36,012 bases of DNA from Legionella feeleii (GTDB lineage: Bacteria > Pseudomonadota > Gammaproteobacteria > Legionellales > Legionellaceae): the NCBI RefSeq assembly GCF_001467625.1, contig NZ_LNYB01000082.1, positions 88,771-124,782 of the forward strand, in the 5' to 3' direction. Within the stretch, counting starts at the first letter, position 1. The number at the start of each line of letters is the position of its first letter. The notes beneath the pieces were generated by a model. It saw only the letters and a program-made list of their open reading frames with translations. It had not been told where the DNA came from and searched no databases. This document shows positions 8,754 through 17,091 of the stretch, piece after piece. A program made the position numbers and the translations under genes.

Positions 8754-9102
8754 AATATTAACATACTGACCTTAAGCAATCCTTAAGAACATTCTTTTTG
8801 AAGGAGTATGCACTCGCCCACTGCCTTGCAGTAAATTGTTAGGAATAACCGTATTTAAAATAATGGGCCCCACCTTAGACTGCCTTATTGATTGCAAAAT
8901 AAGGCTATTCTTGTCGCTATTAGGATGGCGGTAAATTCGAAGGACCGGCCCAAGCTTATACTAACCGTACTGGCTGATTAACTTCTGCAGAGGTTTAATA
9001 CACCGTCTAATTATCCTTTCTTGGAAGAAGGCCTACCTACAATCGGCTCCCCTTTACCACTGTTTTCGTAATAATCTTATTAGGTTTTTTCCTCTACGCA
9101 GA
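8754..9102. other. Gene-free gap with hairpin and peptide relic
   Basis: 349 bases. GCCTTATT (8882-8889) pairs perfectly with AATAAGGC (8898-8905) across an 8-base loop, without a T tract on either strand. On the minus strand, just before a stop near 9012, a 21-codon open stretch reads DYYENSGKGEPIVGRPSSKK-G with two stop codons directly upstream and no start; it resembles the tail of a broken gene, but I cannot identify the parent. The rest shows nothing recognisable. Confidence 0.4.
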
Positions 9103-9297
9103 TTACTTAAAAATTTTAACGGTCGGTAGCACTTTTTTTACTAGCCCTAAAAACTGCATAAGATAAATAACTAACGCTATTAGTAGAAAGAAATTAATCA
9201 CTAAATTAATAAAAGGATTCAGGAAGATAGATTGATTGACGGCCCACAATACTAATCCGGTAATAATAACCATAATCAACTGATTTAAACTTTCCAT
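9103..9297 (-). CDS. Small two-helix membrane protein, Thivi_2564-like
   Basis: A 64-residue protein made of two transmembrane helices, about residues 6-24 and 31-52, with a short basic tail. The INxxIxxFLLIxLVIYLxQFLG pattern resembles the small Thivi_2564-type membrane protein family, of unknown function; that match is from memory and tentative. The ATG at 9297 has AGGAAG 9 bases upstream, so it is preferred over the in-frame TTG at 9318. It follows the CBS-domain gene by about 45 bases on the same strand and may be co-transcribed with it. Confidence 0.7.
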   Translation of the reverse strand: MESLNQLIMVIITGLVLWAVNQSIFLNPFINLVINFFLLIALVIYLMQFLGLVKKVLPTVKIFK

Positions 9298-9341
9298 ATG
9301 ACCAGACTTCCTTTTCAACTTAGGGACAGAAATTGACTATC

Positions 9342-9812
9342 TCAATAATTTTTATTGCTTACATGATGATACATAAATTTTTTTATATTGGTTTGGCTAA
9401 GGGTCTTATGTTGTCGCTCACTATAAATTTTTTCTAAAAACAGGGTATGTCTAGCGAGGTTGGCTAAAGAAATTACTCCGGTAGGTGCTTTGTTTTGCTC
9501 ATTATTTAGTACTATTAAATTAGCGATCTGCAAATTACCCATCTTTTCTGCAACGAGCCTTAAATCGTCATTCTCATAACAACAATAAACCATTCTCTTC
9601 ATCAACTTACTTGCCGCCATGTTCCCAGTGACATCATTCTTTTGCAGATTTACTACAATGTCTCGTAGCGTAATAATTCCCAATAATCCCTCACTAGCAA
9701 CAATAGGCATAACCGCTATACGCAATTTTTCCATGAGTTTTGCAACATCAAAAATAGTATTGTCTGGAAGGCAATAAACCGAATTATCCCTCATGATTTC
9801 CCGGACTTTCAT
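9342..9812 (-). CDS. Tandem CBS-domain protein
   Basis: A 156-residue stand-alone CBS pair (Bateman module). CBS1 covers about residues 4-58 (VREIMRDNSVYCLPDNTI and GLLGIITLRDIV), CBS2 about 70-125 (MKRMVYCCYENDDLRLVAEK and APTGVISLANLARH). Such modules bind adenine nucleotides such as AMP, ATP or S-adenosylmethionine and act as energy or signal sensors. A basic C-terminal tail of about 25 residues follows. No catalytic domain is fused. The ATG has no clear ribosome binding site. A TATAAT on the minus strand at 9855-9850 is a possible -10, without a convincing -35. Confidence 0.88.
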   Translation of the reverse strand: MKVREIMRDNSVYCLPDNTIFDVAKLMEKLRIAVMPIVASEGLLGIITLRDIVVNLQKNDVTGNMAASKLMKRMVYCCYENDDLRLVAEKMGNLQIANLIVLNNEQNKAPTGVISLANLARHTLFLEKIYSERQHKTLSQTNIKKFMYHHVSNKNY

Positions 9813-10199
9813 TTAACTACCACATCGTTTTTAATTCCTTACTAGATAAATTATAGAACAATTTTGGAGTATTTATAGTCACTTCCTCTATTTGCCCACC
9901 ATTATGCGCAACGATTTTGGTTACTTTAAAAAGTAAAAATTTCGGTTGAAAATGGGAATAAAGTTTTATTATTTAAGCATAAGGGGTTGATTGGTTTCTT
10001 TTCTAAGCGCGTTTTCAGTCAAAGCAGGATAAAAATAGTGATTCAGCAAATGCTCCTACGCTTGCAATACGCCAAAGGGGTTTTTATGATGAATTGTACG
10101 ATTAACCTGTTATAGTGAAGCTATCGATTCATTGCAATCAAGCTTGCTGATTCAGTATGTGAATGGCAAATGACATTCTAGAGAAATAAGGATTTTATC
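9813..10199. other. Divergent gap upstream of CBS gene and GltB-like gene
   Basis: 387 bases between divergently transcribed genes; both promoters should be here. Apart from TATAAT (minus strand, 9855-9850) and the TAAGGA binding site near 10187-10192 for the plus-strand gene, I see no ORF, RNA gene or clear inverted repeat. Confidence 0.45.
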
Positions 10200-11723
10200 G
10201 TGGAATCAATTGAGATTAAGAAAAAAGATATATTTTTTCTACGTGCCTTGGAATTAGATGAGTTAATTATCATTGTTCTTGTTGTTAGTTTAATTACCTT
10301 GCTTATTTCAGTTTATCTCTGGGATAGACATCAAAAACAACATGCTGTTTTACGTAATTTTCCCATCGTAGGCCATTTTCGCTATTTTTTTGAATATTTA
10401 GGGGATTTTTTTCGTCAATATTTTTTTGCTAGCGATAGGGAGGAATTACCCTTTAACCGGGCTGAACGCTCTTGGGTATATCGAGCAGCTAAAAATGTTG
10501 ATACTACTATAGGATTCGGCTCAACACGTCCTCTACATAATACAGGAACTGTCTATTTTGTTAGCGCTCCTTTCCCCCCTCTCGCCACTAGCCAGGCAAC
10601 TATCAGACCAGTCACTATAGGACCTTATTGCGCTCACCCCTACACTTCAACTCATATTTTTAATATCTCTGCCATGAGTTACGGTGCCATTTCCAAACCG
10701 GCTATTCAAGCTTTAGCAAAAGGAGCTAAAAAAGCAGGCTGCTGGTTAAATACCGGGGAAGGAGGACTTTCACCCTATCATCTTGAGTATGGCTGCGATA
10801 TTGTCATGCAGATAGGAACAGCAAAATACGGCGTTCGTGATGCAGAGGGCCATCTATCCGATAAACGTCTGCGCGAGCTGGCTGCAGAAAAAAGTATTAA
10901 AATGTTTGAAATAAAACTCAGTCAAGGCGCCAAACCAGGTAAAGGGGGGATCCTACCCGCAGTGAAGGTGACTGATGAAGTAGCTAAAATAAGAGGTATT
11001 TTACCTCATGTTGATTCTATCAGTCCTAATCGACATGTTGATATCAGTAATGTCGAAGAGCTTTTGGACTCGATTGAGCATATTCGCCAAGTAACAGGTA
11101 AACCAGTTGGTTGCAAATTTGTATTAGGCAGTTATGAGTGGCTACATGACTTGTGCCTGGCTATTCATAAGCGCGGCAGTCAATTTGCCCCGGACTTTAT
11201 TACTTTGGACAGTGCTGATGGAGGTACTGGAGCCTCCCCGCAAGGCTTAATGGATTATATGGGTATCCCTATCCAAGAGGCGCTGCCTAATTTAGTCGAT
11301 ATTTTGGTGATGTACAATTTACGTGAACGCATCAAAGTAATTGCCAGCGGTAAACTGATTACCCCCTCTGGGGTCGCCTGGGCACTTTGTGCTGGCGCAG
11401 ATTTTGTGAACTCCGCACGCGGCTTCATGTTTGCTCTAGGTTGTATCCAGTCAATGCAATGTCATAAAAATACCTGTCCAACTGGGGTAGCAACCCATGA
11501 TCTCAGGCTGCAACGTGGATTAGTGGTCACCGATAAGGCAGAGCGAGTTTTTCATTATGCAAATAATATGGCACATGAAGTGGCTATCATCTGTCATTCC
11601 TGTGGTGTCGATGAGCCAAGACAATTACAACGCCTGCACGCCCGTGTTGTCAGAGAAGATGGTTTTTCTATTTCACTGGCTGAAATTTTCCCCAATAAAA
11701 AACCATTGCCCGAATATTTATGA
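10200..11723 (+). CDS. Membrane-anchored FMN-binding glutamate synthase family protein
   Basis: A 507-residue protein matching the FMN/Fe-S (GltB central and synthase) portion of glutamate synthase but without glutaminase domain. One N-terminal TM helix (about 22-41) should anchor it to the inner membrane. FMN-site segments are ISAMSYGAIS (156-165), QGAKPGKGG (242-250) and GGTGASP (341-347). Cys415, Cys421 and Cys426 (C-x5-C-x4-C in GCIQSMQCHKNTC) fit the 3Fe-4S cluster. Without the amidotransferase domain it cannot use glutamine in the normal way; the true reaction in this stand-alone family is not known to me. The start is GTG with TAAGGA 8 bases upstream. It converges on the HIT gene across a short family A hairpin. 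Confidence 0.88.
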   Translation: MESIEIKKKDIFFLRALELDELIIIVLVVSLITLLISVYLWDRHQKQHAVLRNFPIVGHFRYFFEYLGDFFRQYFFASDREELPFNRAERSWVYRAAKNVDTTIGFGSTRPLHNTGTVYFVSAPFPPLATSQATIRPVTIGPYCAHPYTSTHIFNISAMSYGAISKPAIQALAKGAKKAGCWLNTGEGGLSPYHLEYGCDIVMQIGTAKYGVRDAEGHLSDKRLRELAAEKSIKMFEIKLSQGAKPGKGGILPAVKVTDEVAKIRGILPHVDSISPNRHVDISNVEELLDSIEHIRQVTGKPVGCKFVLGSYEWLHDLCLAIHKRGSQFAPDFITLDSADGGTGASPQGLMDYMGIPIQEALPNLVDILVMYNLRERIKVIASGKLITPSGVAWALCAGADFVNSARGFMFALGCIQSMQCHKNTCPTGVATHDLRLQRGLVVTDKAERVFHYANNMAHEVAIICHSCGVDEPRQLQRLHARVVREDGFSISLAEIFPNKKPLPEYL

Positions 11724-11735
11724 CGCTAACCAGAA

Positions 11736-11795
11736 GGCTGTTCACATTTTGCGAATTTGGATGCTTGGGTCCTGATAATAGAAATGTCAGCAGCC
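11736..11795. repeat. Short hairpin derivative of family A repeat
   Basis: GGCTGTTCACATTTT (11736-11750) and GAAATGTCAGCAGCC (11781-11795) are inverted copies with 12 of 15 positions complementary. The right end, GATAATAGAAATGTCAGCAGCC, matches the right end of the 23683-23822 family A copy at about 19 of 22 bases. It lies between convergent genes, 12 bases after the GltB-like stop, and its right arm supplies the last codons and stop of the HIT gene. It may act as a two-way terminator. Confidence 0.6.
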
Positions 11796-12203
11796 GCTGG
11801 CTATTTTTGCTCTTAGCGAGGGAATCAATTCCTGCAAAACTTCGTTAGAATAAGGTGTGGCGGTCATTCCAGATTGCCAGATACCATGAGGCCACGCTTT
11901 ATCACCATTAAAGCGTGCAACAACATGGATATGGAGCTGGGAAACAATATTACCCAAAGCCCCAACATTCAATTTATCGGGCTTAAAATGAGTATTCACC
12001 AGATTGGATATCTGAGCGATTTCCTCTATTAATAGCTGGCGCTTTGTGGGTGATAACTGGTAAATCTCTTGAATGTTCTCTTCTCTGGGAACCAGAATAA
12101 ACCATGGAAAATCAGCTTCATTTTTTAGGTAGACTCTTGATAAAGATAAATCGTCTAACCAAATACTACTTGCTTGAATACGTTCATCCGTTACAAAACC
12201 CAT
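11787..12203 (-). CDS. HIT-domain protein
   Basis: A 138-residue histidine-triad superfamily protein, the class of nucleotide hydrolases and transferases. The active-site signature is QLHIHVVARF with His91 and His93; the third triad position is Val95 rather than His, as in the proteobacterial HIHVVARF-GD-AWP subgroup, so classical HINT activity should not be assumed. NVGALGN at 79-85 precedes it as expected, and GDKAWPHG follows. The ATG has GAGGT about 10 bases upstream. The last codons and the stop fall within the right arm of a family A hairpin, hinting that the C-terminus was trimmed or rewritten by that element. Single gene, convergent with the GltB-like gene. Confidence 0.88.
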   Translation of the reverse strand: MGFVTDERIQASSIWLDDLSLSRVYLKNEADFPWFILVPREENIQEIYQLSPTKRQLLIEEIAQISNLVNTHFKPDKLNVGALGNIVSQLHIHVVARFNGDKAWPHGIWQSGMTATPYSNEVLQELIPSLRAKIASGC

Positions 12204-12225
12204 TGGTTGGTGACCTCAATAAATG

Positions 12226-12382
12226 AGGGGCTGCTTACCTGTCGCTATCTTGAGCCACCTGGGTCGCGGCAGACATGCGCCCGATGATCAATGTGCTGTT
12301 GGGCGAAGCGCCTAAGCTATACCTCTGCTAAAGGTATGCTCCACTGCTGCCATAAACGCCAAGATAGCAGGTAAGCCTCCCC
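12226..12382. repeat. Family A-type inverted-repeat element
   Basis: The left end GGGGCTGCTTACCTGTCGC-TATCTTGAG and the right end CAAGATAGCAGGTAAGC-CTCCCC are inverted copies (GCTTACCTG...CTATCTTG). The interior again carries GCGAAGCGC and a TATACCT...AGGTATG palindrome like the 1-545 array. It fills most of the space between the HIT gene start and the fghA stop, and its right edge touches the fghA stop codon. No ORF inside. Confidence 0.7.
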
Positions 12383-13227
12383 TAGCTATATAACAACGAT
12401 GCGTGAAAGCGTAAATGATCTTCTATAAAACTGGCAATAAAATAATAACTGTGATCATAACCTTTTTGCATACGCAAATTTAACTGCACACCAGCTCGCA
12501 AACAGGCAGCCTGCAAAAGTTCTGGCTTTAACTGCTCCTGTAGAAAAGGATCTTGTAAACCTTGATCAATCAAAATGAAAGAGTGCGGCCACCCCATTTT
12601 TTCCACCAACTCAGTAGCATCATAATTTTTCCATGCTTCTTCATTCTGTCCTAGATATCCCGCAAACGCTTTTCTACCCCATGGGCACTGCATGGGAGCA
12701 CAAATTGGAGCAAAAGCAGAGACACTTCGATATTGCTGAGAGTTTTTAAGTGCCAAAACCAAAGCACCATGCCCACCCATGGAATGGCCAAAAATACCGG
12801 TACGCTCAGGATTCACAGGGAAATGTTGATTAATTAATTTAGGTAATTCATCACTGATATAGCAGGACATTTGATAATGTTTAGCCCAAGGATATTCAGT
12901 CGCATCGACATAAAAACCAGCACCGATGCCAAAATCATAACTTTCCCGATCACCGGGTATCTCAATACCACGAGGGCTAGTATCCGGTACGATCAATATT
13001 AATCCCAATTCAGCAGCCACCCGCTGAGCCCCTGCTTTGGTTATAAAATTTTGTTCATTGCAGGTTAACCCTGAAAGCCAGTAAAGAGCAGGAAGTTTTT
13101 TTGTTGAAGTCATTGCAGGCAAAAATACAGCAAAACGCATTAAGGAGTTGGTTAATGAGGATTGATGGCTATAGACTCCTTGTACCCCATTAAAGCACCG
13201 GTGTTCTTCAATCATTTCAATTGCCAT
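12382..13227 (-). CDS. fghA: S-formylglutathione hydrolase
   Basis: Hydrolyses S-formylglutathione to formate and glutathione, the second step of glutathione-dependent formaldehyde detoxification. An esterase D-type alpha/beta hydrolase of 281 residues. The nucleophile is Ser149 in GHSMGG (147-152), with Asp226 in DQGLQDPF and His259 in GYDHSYYFI completing the triad; WLSGLTC and PDTSPRG are also diagnostic. The ATG at 13227 is chosen because AGGGAG lies 7 bases before it, whereas the upstream ATG at 13233 is only 1 base from that site. It lies 110 bases downstream of adhC on the same strand, the usual functional pair. Confidence 0.95.
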   Translation of the reverse strand: MAIEMIEEHRCFNGVQGVYSHQSSLTNSLMRFAVFLPAMTSTKKLPALYWLSGLTCNEQNFITKAGAQRVAAELGLILIVPDTSPRGIEIPGDRESYDFGIGAGFYVDATEYPWAKHYQMSCYISDELPKLINQHFPVNPERTGIFGHSMGGHGALVLALKNSQQYRSVSAFAPICAPMQCPWGRKAFAGYLGQNEEAWKNYDATELVEKMGWPHSFILIDQGLQDPFLQEQLKPELLQAACLRAGVQLNLRMQKGYDHSYYFIASFIEDHLRFHASLLYS

Positions 13228-13258
13228 TGTCATGCTCCCTCTTGATATAAGTCTTGGG

Positions 13259-13341
13259 GCTTGTTAATTAATTCACTAAAAATAGAACAATGGCTGTTAT
13301 TGACGATCATTGCAGCGCAGTGTACATAGAATATAACAAGC
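13259..13341. repeat. Inverted repeat between adhC and fghA
   Basis: GCTTGTTA (13259-13266) and TAACAAGC (13334-13341) are perfect inverted copies separated by 67 bases, filling the adhC-fghA spacer. The interior contains GCAGCGCAG, also found in family A, so a decayed element is possible. It could reduce read-through into fghA. Confidence 0.35.
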
Positions 13342-13343
13342 TC

Positions 13344-14453
13344 TTAGAATGTTAGAACCGAACGTATTGATTCACCTGCATGCATCAATTCAAAGGCATC
13401 ATTGATTTGCTCGAGAGGTAAAACATGGGTAATCAAATCATCAATGTTGATTTTGCCCTCCATATACCAATCAACAATTTTAGGGACATCCGTTCGTCCG
13501 CGTGCACCACCAAAAGCAGACCCTTGCCATACTCGACCTGTTACCAATTGAAAAGGTCGCGTGGAAATTTCCTGGCCTGCACCGGCGACACCGATAATCG
13601 TGGAAATCCCCCAGCCTTTATGACAACACTCCAAAGCTTGTCGCATCAAAGTTACATTACCAACGCATTCAAAACTGTAATCCGCCCCACCATTCGTTAA
13701 TTCAACCAGATGAGCAACAAGATCCCCGGCGATCTCGTTAGGATTAACAAAATCAGTCATACCCATTTTTTTTGCTAAACTCTGACGCTGGGAATTAATA
13801 TCTACGCCAATAATCTGGTTGGCACCCACCATACGAGCGGCCTGAATCACATTCAGCCCTATTCCCCCTAAACCAAATACAACCACTGTGGAGCCAGGTT
13901 GAACTTTTGCTGTATAAATCACTGCGCCAATACCCGTGGTTACACCACAGCCGATATAACATACCTTTTCAAAAGGGGCATCGTTACGAATTTTTGCCAC
14001 CGCAATTTCGGGCAACACCGTATAATTGGCAAACGTTGAGGTGCCCATATAATGAAAGAGCGGCTTACCATTCAGACTAAAACGAGAGCTGCCATCGGGC
14101 ATTAAACCCTGCCCCTGCGTAGTACGAATGGCTTGACAAAGATTTGTTTTCTGAGAAAGACAATAAGCACATTGCCGACATTCAGGGGTATAAAGAGGAA
14201 TGACATGATCCCCGGGTTTGACTGAACTGACACCGGCTCCAACCTCAACAACAATGCCAGCACCTTCATGACCAAGAATCGCTGGAAAAATTCCTTCCGG
14301 ATCCTGCCCTGACAGGGTAAATGCATCCGTGTGGCATACACCTGTCGCTTTTATTTCAACAAGAACTTCACCTTGTTTAGGCCCTTCCAGATCGACCATC
14401 TCAACTGTTAATGGCTTGCCTGCCTGAAACGCTACAGCAGCTTTTACTCGCAT
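13344..14453 (-). CDS. adhC: S-(hydroxymethyl)glutathione dehydrogenase (class III ADH)
   Basis: Oxidises the formaldehyde-glutathione adduct to S-formylglutathione with NAD+. 369 residues, the standard class III length. Catalytic zinc ligands are Cys40, His62 with Glu63 and Cys169 (IGCGVTTG); structural zinc is bound by Cys92, Cys95, Cys98 and Cys106; the coenzyme motif is GLGGIG at 194-199 with Asp218 choosing NAD+ over NADP+. Everything needed for activity is present. The ATG has a GGAATCC-CTCC context on the minus strand with GAGGGA about 7 bases upstream. First gene of adhC-fghA; a LysR-type gene is divergent 162 bases away and may control the pair. Confidence 0.96.
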   Translation of the reverse strand: MRVKAAVAFQAGKPLTVEMVDLEGPKQGEVLVEIKATGVCHTDAFTLSGQDPEGIFPAILGHEGAGIVVEVGAGVSSVKPGDHVIPLYTPECRQCAYCLSQKTNLCQAIRTTQGQGLMPDGSSRFSLNGKPLFHYMGTSTFANYTVLPEIAVAKIRNDAPFEKVCYIGCGVTTGIGAVIYTAKVQPGSTVVVFGLGGIGLNVIQAARMVGANQIIGVDINSQRQSLAKKMGMTDFVNPNEIAGDLVAHLVELTNGGADYSFECVGNVTLMRQALECCHKGWGISTIIGVAGAGQEISTRPFQLVTGRVWQGSAFGGARGRTDVPKIVDWYMEGKINIDDLITHVLPLEQINDAFELMHAGESIRSVLTF

Positions 14454-14498
14454 TGAGGAATCCCTCCCTGAAGATCCAATGAACTAACTATTAATTAC

Positions 14499-14533
14499 TG
14501 GCAATCAATAAATTTTTACTATTTTGGTTGCCA
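14499..14533. promoter_or_regulatory. Inverted repeat in the adhC/LysR intergenic region
   Basis: TGGCAA (14499-14504) and TTGCCA (14528-14533) are inverted copies 23 bases apart, inside the 162-base region between divergent adhC and the LysR-type gene. Spacing and location suit a regulator site, but the arms are short and do not by themselves fit the T-N11-A LysR rule. Confidence 0.3.
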
Positions 14534-14615
14534 TTTATAATTCCGGCGGTATCCAAGAAAACATTAAGCACTTTATTTTCAATCGATTATACTTAAATTA
14601 CTAAGCACTATATAT

Positions 14616-15503
14616 ATGCAACACAATATGGATCTAAATCAAATTCGTGCATTTATTGCTGCTGCTGATTTCCGTTCTTTCACTTTAGCAGCCGATTACC
14701 TGTATATCACCCAATCGGCAATGAGTAAGCGTATTGCGGCCCTTGAATCAGAAATTAAGACCTCTTTATTCATCAGAGAACATAACCGTCTAATTCTAAC
14801 CGAGACAGGAAAGATTTTCTTACCCTACGCTATCGAAATGTTGCAGACTATTCAATCAGGTATATCGTCTATTAATCATTTTATAGATAAACAAAAAAGC
14901 CCATTAAGAGTTGGAGTCGATTTTTTGATTGGTAGCTGGATGTTACCCGATTTTCTGGCTTCTTTTAGTCATGGACATCAGGATATCGAGTTTTCAGTCA
15001 GCTATTTATCACCACTGATGAGTTTTCGCGCCTTACGTAATCGTGAAATCGAGCTTTGTTTAAATTGCATTAGCGACAAGATCGCCCATGAATTTGAATT
15101 AATCCCTCTTTTTACGCTTCCGTATGTTATCAAGGTGGCTAGTAACCACCCTTTGGCTAAGAAAAAAAATCCGGCACTGGCAACTATTCTGGAGTACCCA
15201 GGGATTGTCATGCCTAAATATGCCCCTCCCCGCCAAACCCTGGAGAATTTTTTATTTAGAAAAAACCTTATATTACTTGCACAGCATGAAGCGGAACCTA
15301 TTTTTGCACTATTAAAACTTGCCAAACTAAGTTTAGGTTGGTGTTTTATACCCAAAAATGTCATTGATAGGAGCCTAATCACTATCTATGAACATTCAGC
15401 CTTACATATTGATTATTTCATCATTTATCGCAAAGGGCATAAACTCAGCGATGACGCCCAAAATTTCATTACCCACCTAAGGGAGATTCAATTCTTTGAA
15501 TAG
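14616..15503 (+). CDS. LysR-family transcriptional regulator
   Basis: A 295-residue LysR-type regulator. The winged helix-turn-helix is residues ~5-63, with the typical DLNQIRAFIAAADFRSFTLA opening and QSAMSKRIAALESE recognition helix. Residues ~95-290 form the periplasmic-binding-protein-like effector domain (LRVGVDFLIG start). The effector cannot be read from sequence. Divergent from adhC, which suggests but does not prove control of the formaldehyde genes in response to a small molecule. Two ATGs (14616, 14628) are possible starts; neither has a good ribosome binding site, so expression is probably low. Confidence 0.9.
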   Translation: MQHNMDLNQIRAFIAAADFRSFTLAADYLYITQSAMSKRIAALESEIKTSLFIREHNRLILTETGKIFLPYAIEMLQTIQSGISSINHFIDKQKSPLRVGVDFLIGSWMLPDFLASFSHGHQDIEFSVSYLSPLMSFRALRNREIELCLNCISDKIAHEFELIPLFTLPYVIKVASNHPLAKKKNPALATILEYPGIVMPKYAPPRQTLENFLFRKNLILLAQHEAEPIFALLKLAKLSLGWCFIPKNVIDRSLITIYEHSALHIDYFIIYRKGHKLSDDAQNFITHLREIQFFE

Positions 15504-15610
15504 ACCTTTACACCTGCCTGGCAGTGCCCAATTCTAAAACAAATAAAACAGATAATTGATAATTAGTTAACCGTATATGGCGTTAATTACACAATTTTTT
15601 AGTAAAACTA

Positions 15611-15640
15611 TTGTCACTACTCCCTATTTTACGTTATGTT
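15611..15640 (+). promoter_or_regulatory. Candidate promoter of second cold-shock gene
   Basis: TTGTCA (15611-15616) and TATGTT (15635-15640) with an 18-base spacer. It would give a leader of about 105 bases, in line with the long structured leaders of regulated csp genes. By eye only. Confidence 0.35.
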
Positions 15641-15703
15641 GAAATGCCCAGCACAAAAAATGGGTTATTTATAGTTATTACCATTTATAGCAAATACAAT
15701 TGC

Positions 15704-15727
15704 TCAATTGTTTTTTGAGACAATTGA
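15704..15727 (+). promoter_or_regulatory. Leader hairpin upstream of second cold-shock gene
   Basis: TCAATTGT (15704-15711) and ACAATTGA (15720-15727) form a perfect 8-bp stem with an 8-base loop, ending about 13 bases before the AGGAGG. An A+T-rich stem in a csp leader may melt with temperature or be a protein site; function not shown. Confidence 0.4.
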
Positions 15728-15751
15728 CCGGCTTTAACAAAAGGAGGAGTT

Positions 15752-15976
15752 ATGGCTACAGGTGAAGTAAAATGGTTTAATAATGCCAAAGGATGGGGTT
15801 TTATTATGCCAGAAGGCGGCGGCGAAGACATTTTTGTTCACTTCTCTGCTATTCATGGTACCGGCTATAAAACACTGGTTCCCGGGCAACAGGTAAGCTA
15901 TGACCTTGAGAAAGGCGAGCGCGGCTTGCATGCTTCTAACGTAATAGCACTGAACAGCGAAAACGTATCGGCTTAA
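15752..15976 (+). CDS. Cold-shock domain protein (CspA family)
   Basis: A 74-residue single cold-shock domain. RNP1 is KGWGFI (residues 13-18) and RNP2 is IFVHF (27-31); the loop EGGGED between them and the seven-residue C-terminal tail after VIAL set it apart from the paralogue at 1561, whose RNP1 is KGFGFI. It should bind single-stranded RNA or DNA. A very strong AAAGGAGGAG lies 2-8 bases before the ATG, so high expression is expected. A possible long leader with a hairpin precedes it. The gene after it is hemH, 85 bases on (from the preferred hemH start), with no strong terminator in between. Confidence 0.95.
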   Translation: MATGEVKWFNNAKGWGFIMPEGGGEDIFVHFSAIHGTGYKTLVPGQQVSYDLEKGERGLHASNVIALNSENVSA

Positions 15977-16061
15977 GTGTCTATTAGGTGCGCGGCAGCT
16001 TTTTGCTGCTGCGACGGTGCCGATGTTGTATTATGTGAATTTTCTCAGCGCGTTATTTAAA

Positions 16062-17069
16062 ATGAAGAATGGTTTACTATTAATCAACCTAGGCACACCA
16101 GAGGCACCTGACACTGTTGCCGTCCGAAAATATCTGCGAGAATTCTTAGCTGACAAGCGGGTTATTGACTTACCTGCACCGTTAAGGTATCTCTTGCTTT
16201 ATAGCATCATTTTACCTTTTCGCCCCAAACAATCAGCCCACGCTTATCAAGCGATTTGGAGCGAGGAAGGCTCGCCCCTGTTAATTCACAGCCGGCGTTT
16301 ACAAACCAAATTGCAAACGGCACTTGGAAGTAGTTGGCAAGTGAGCCTTGGGATGCGTTATGGCAACCCCTCTTTAATAAGCGCTTTAGAAGAACTACGC
16401 CATTGTACGCGTTTGACCATACTGCCTTTATATCCACAATACTCCTCTGCTGCTACTGGCTCATCCATTGAGAGGGTATTGCATTTATTAGCCTCTCAAC
16501 CTGTTTTCCCAACACTCACCATTATTCGTGATTTTCATGATTATCCAGGCTTCATTAACGCACAGGCAACACTGATCAAACCGTATGTTGCCGATCACGA
16601 TTATGTCTTATTCAGTTATCACGGGGTACCAGAGCGCCATCTGCTAAATACGGGTTGTAACAAAGTATGTGAGCAAAGTTGCCCACCCATTAATGAAAGT
16701 AATCAAGCTTGTTACAAAGCACAATGCTATGCAACGACTAATTCCCTGGTGAAAGCACTGAGTTTATCGACGGGAAAATATGGTGTCGCCTTTCAATCCA
16801 GATTGGGCAAAACCCCTTGGATAAAACCTTATCTTGATGAAGTATTACCTAAACTGGCTACGCAAGGAATTAAACGTCTCGCAGTCTCTTGCCCTTCTTT
16901 TGTCGCTGACTGTCTTGAAACGCTGGAGGAAGTCGGTATACGCGCACAAGAGCAATGGCAACAACTTGGTGGTGAAAAATTGACGCTTATTCCCTGTGTA
17001 AATGATAGTGAACTATGGATTACCGCGCTTGTTAATCTGATCACCAGCCCCGAAAATAGTAATAACTAG
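16062..17069 (+). CDS. hemH: Ferrochelatase
   Basis: Inserts ferrous iron into protoporphyrin IX, the last step of protoheme synthesis. From the ATG at 16062 it has 335 residues and begins MKNGLLLINLGTP, matching the family start; the frame is open to a GTG at 16017, and no start has a clear ribosome binding site. The catalytic His187 is in SYHGVPERH, and the conserved acids are Glu286 and Glu289 in the DCLETLEEV segment; SRLGKTPWIKPY is also typical. Between them lie Cys199, Cys203, Cys207, Cys217 and Cys222, a pattern recalling the internal 2Fe-2S ligands of some bacterial ferrochelatases. Heme made here would feed the ctaA/cyoE heme pathway 4 kb away. Confidence 0.95.
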   Translation: MKNGLLLINLGTPEAPDTVAVRKYLREFLADKRVIDLPAPLRYLLLYSIILPFRPKQSAHAYQAIWSEEGSPLLIHSRRLQTKLQTALGSSWQVSLGMRYGNPSLISALEELRHCTRLTILPLYPQYSSAATGSSIERVLHLLASQPVFPTLTIIRDFHDYPGFINAQATLIKPYVADHDYVLFSYHGVPERHLLNTGCNKVCEQSCPPINESNQACYKAQCYATTNSLVKALSLSTGKYGVAFQSRLGKTPWIKPYLDEVLPKLATQGIKRLAVSCPSFVADCLETLEEVGIRAQEQWQQLGGEKLTLIPCVNDSELWITALVNLITSPENSNN

Positions 17070-17091
17070 AATTCCCTTATTTAACAGAAGA

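Noticed and set aside
13425-13700. Plus-strand ORF of 91 codons
   Set aside because: Antisense shadow of adhC, which has all zinc and NAD motifs.
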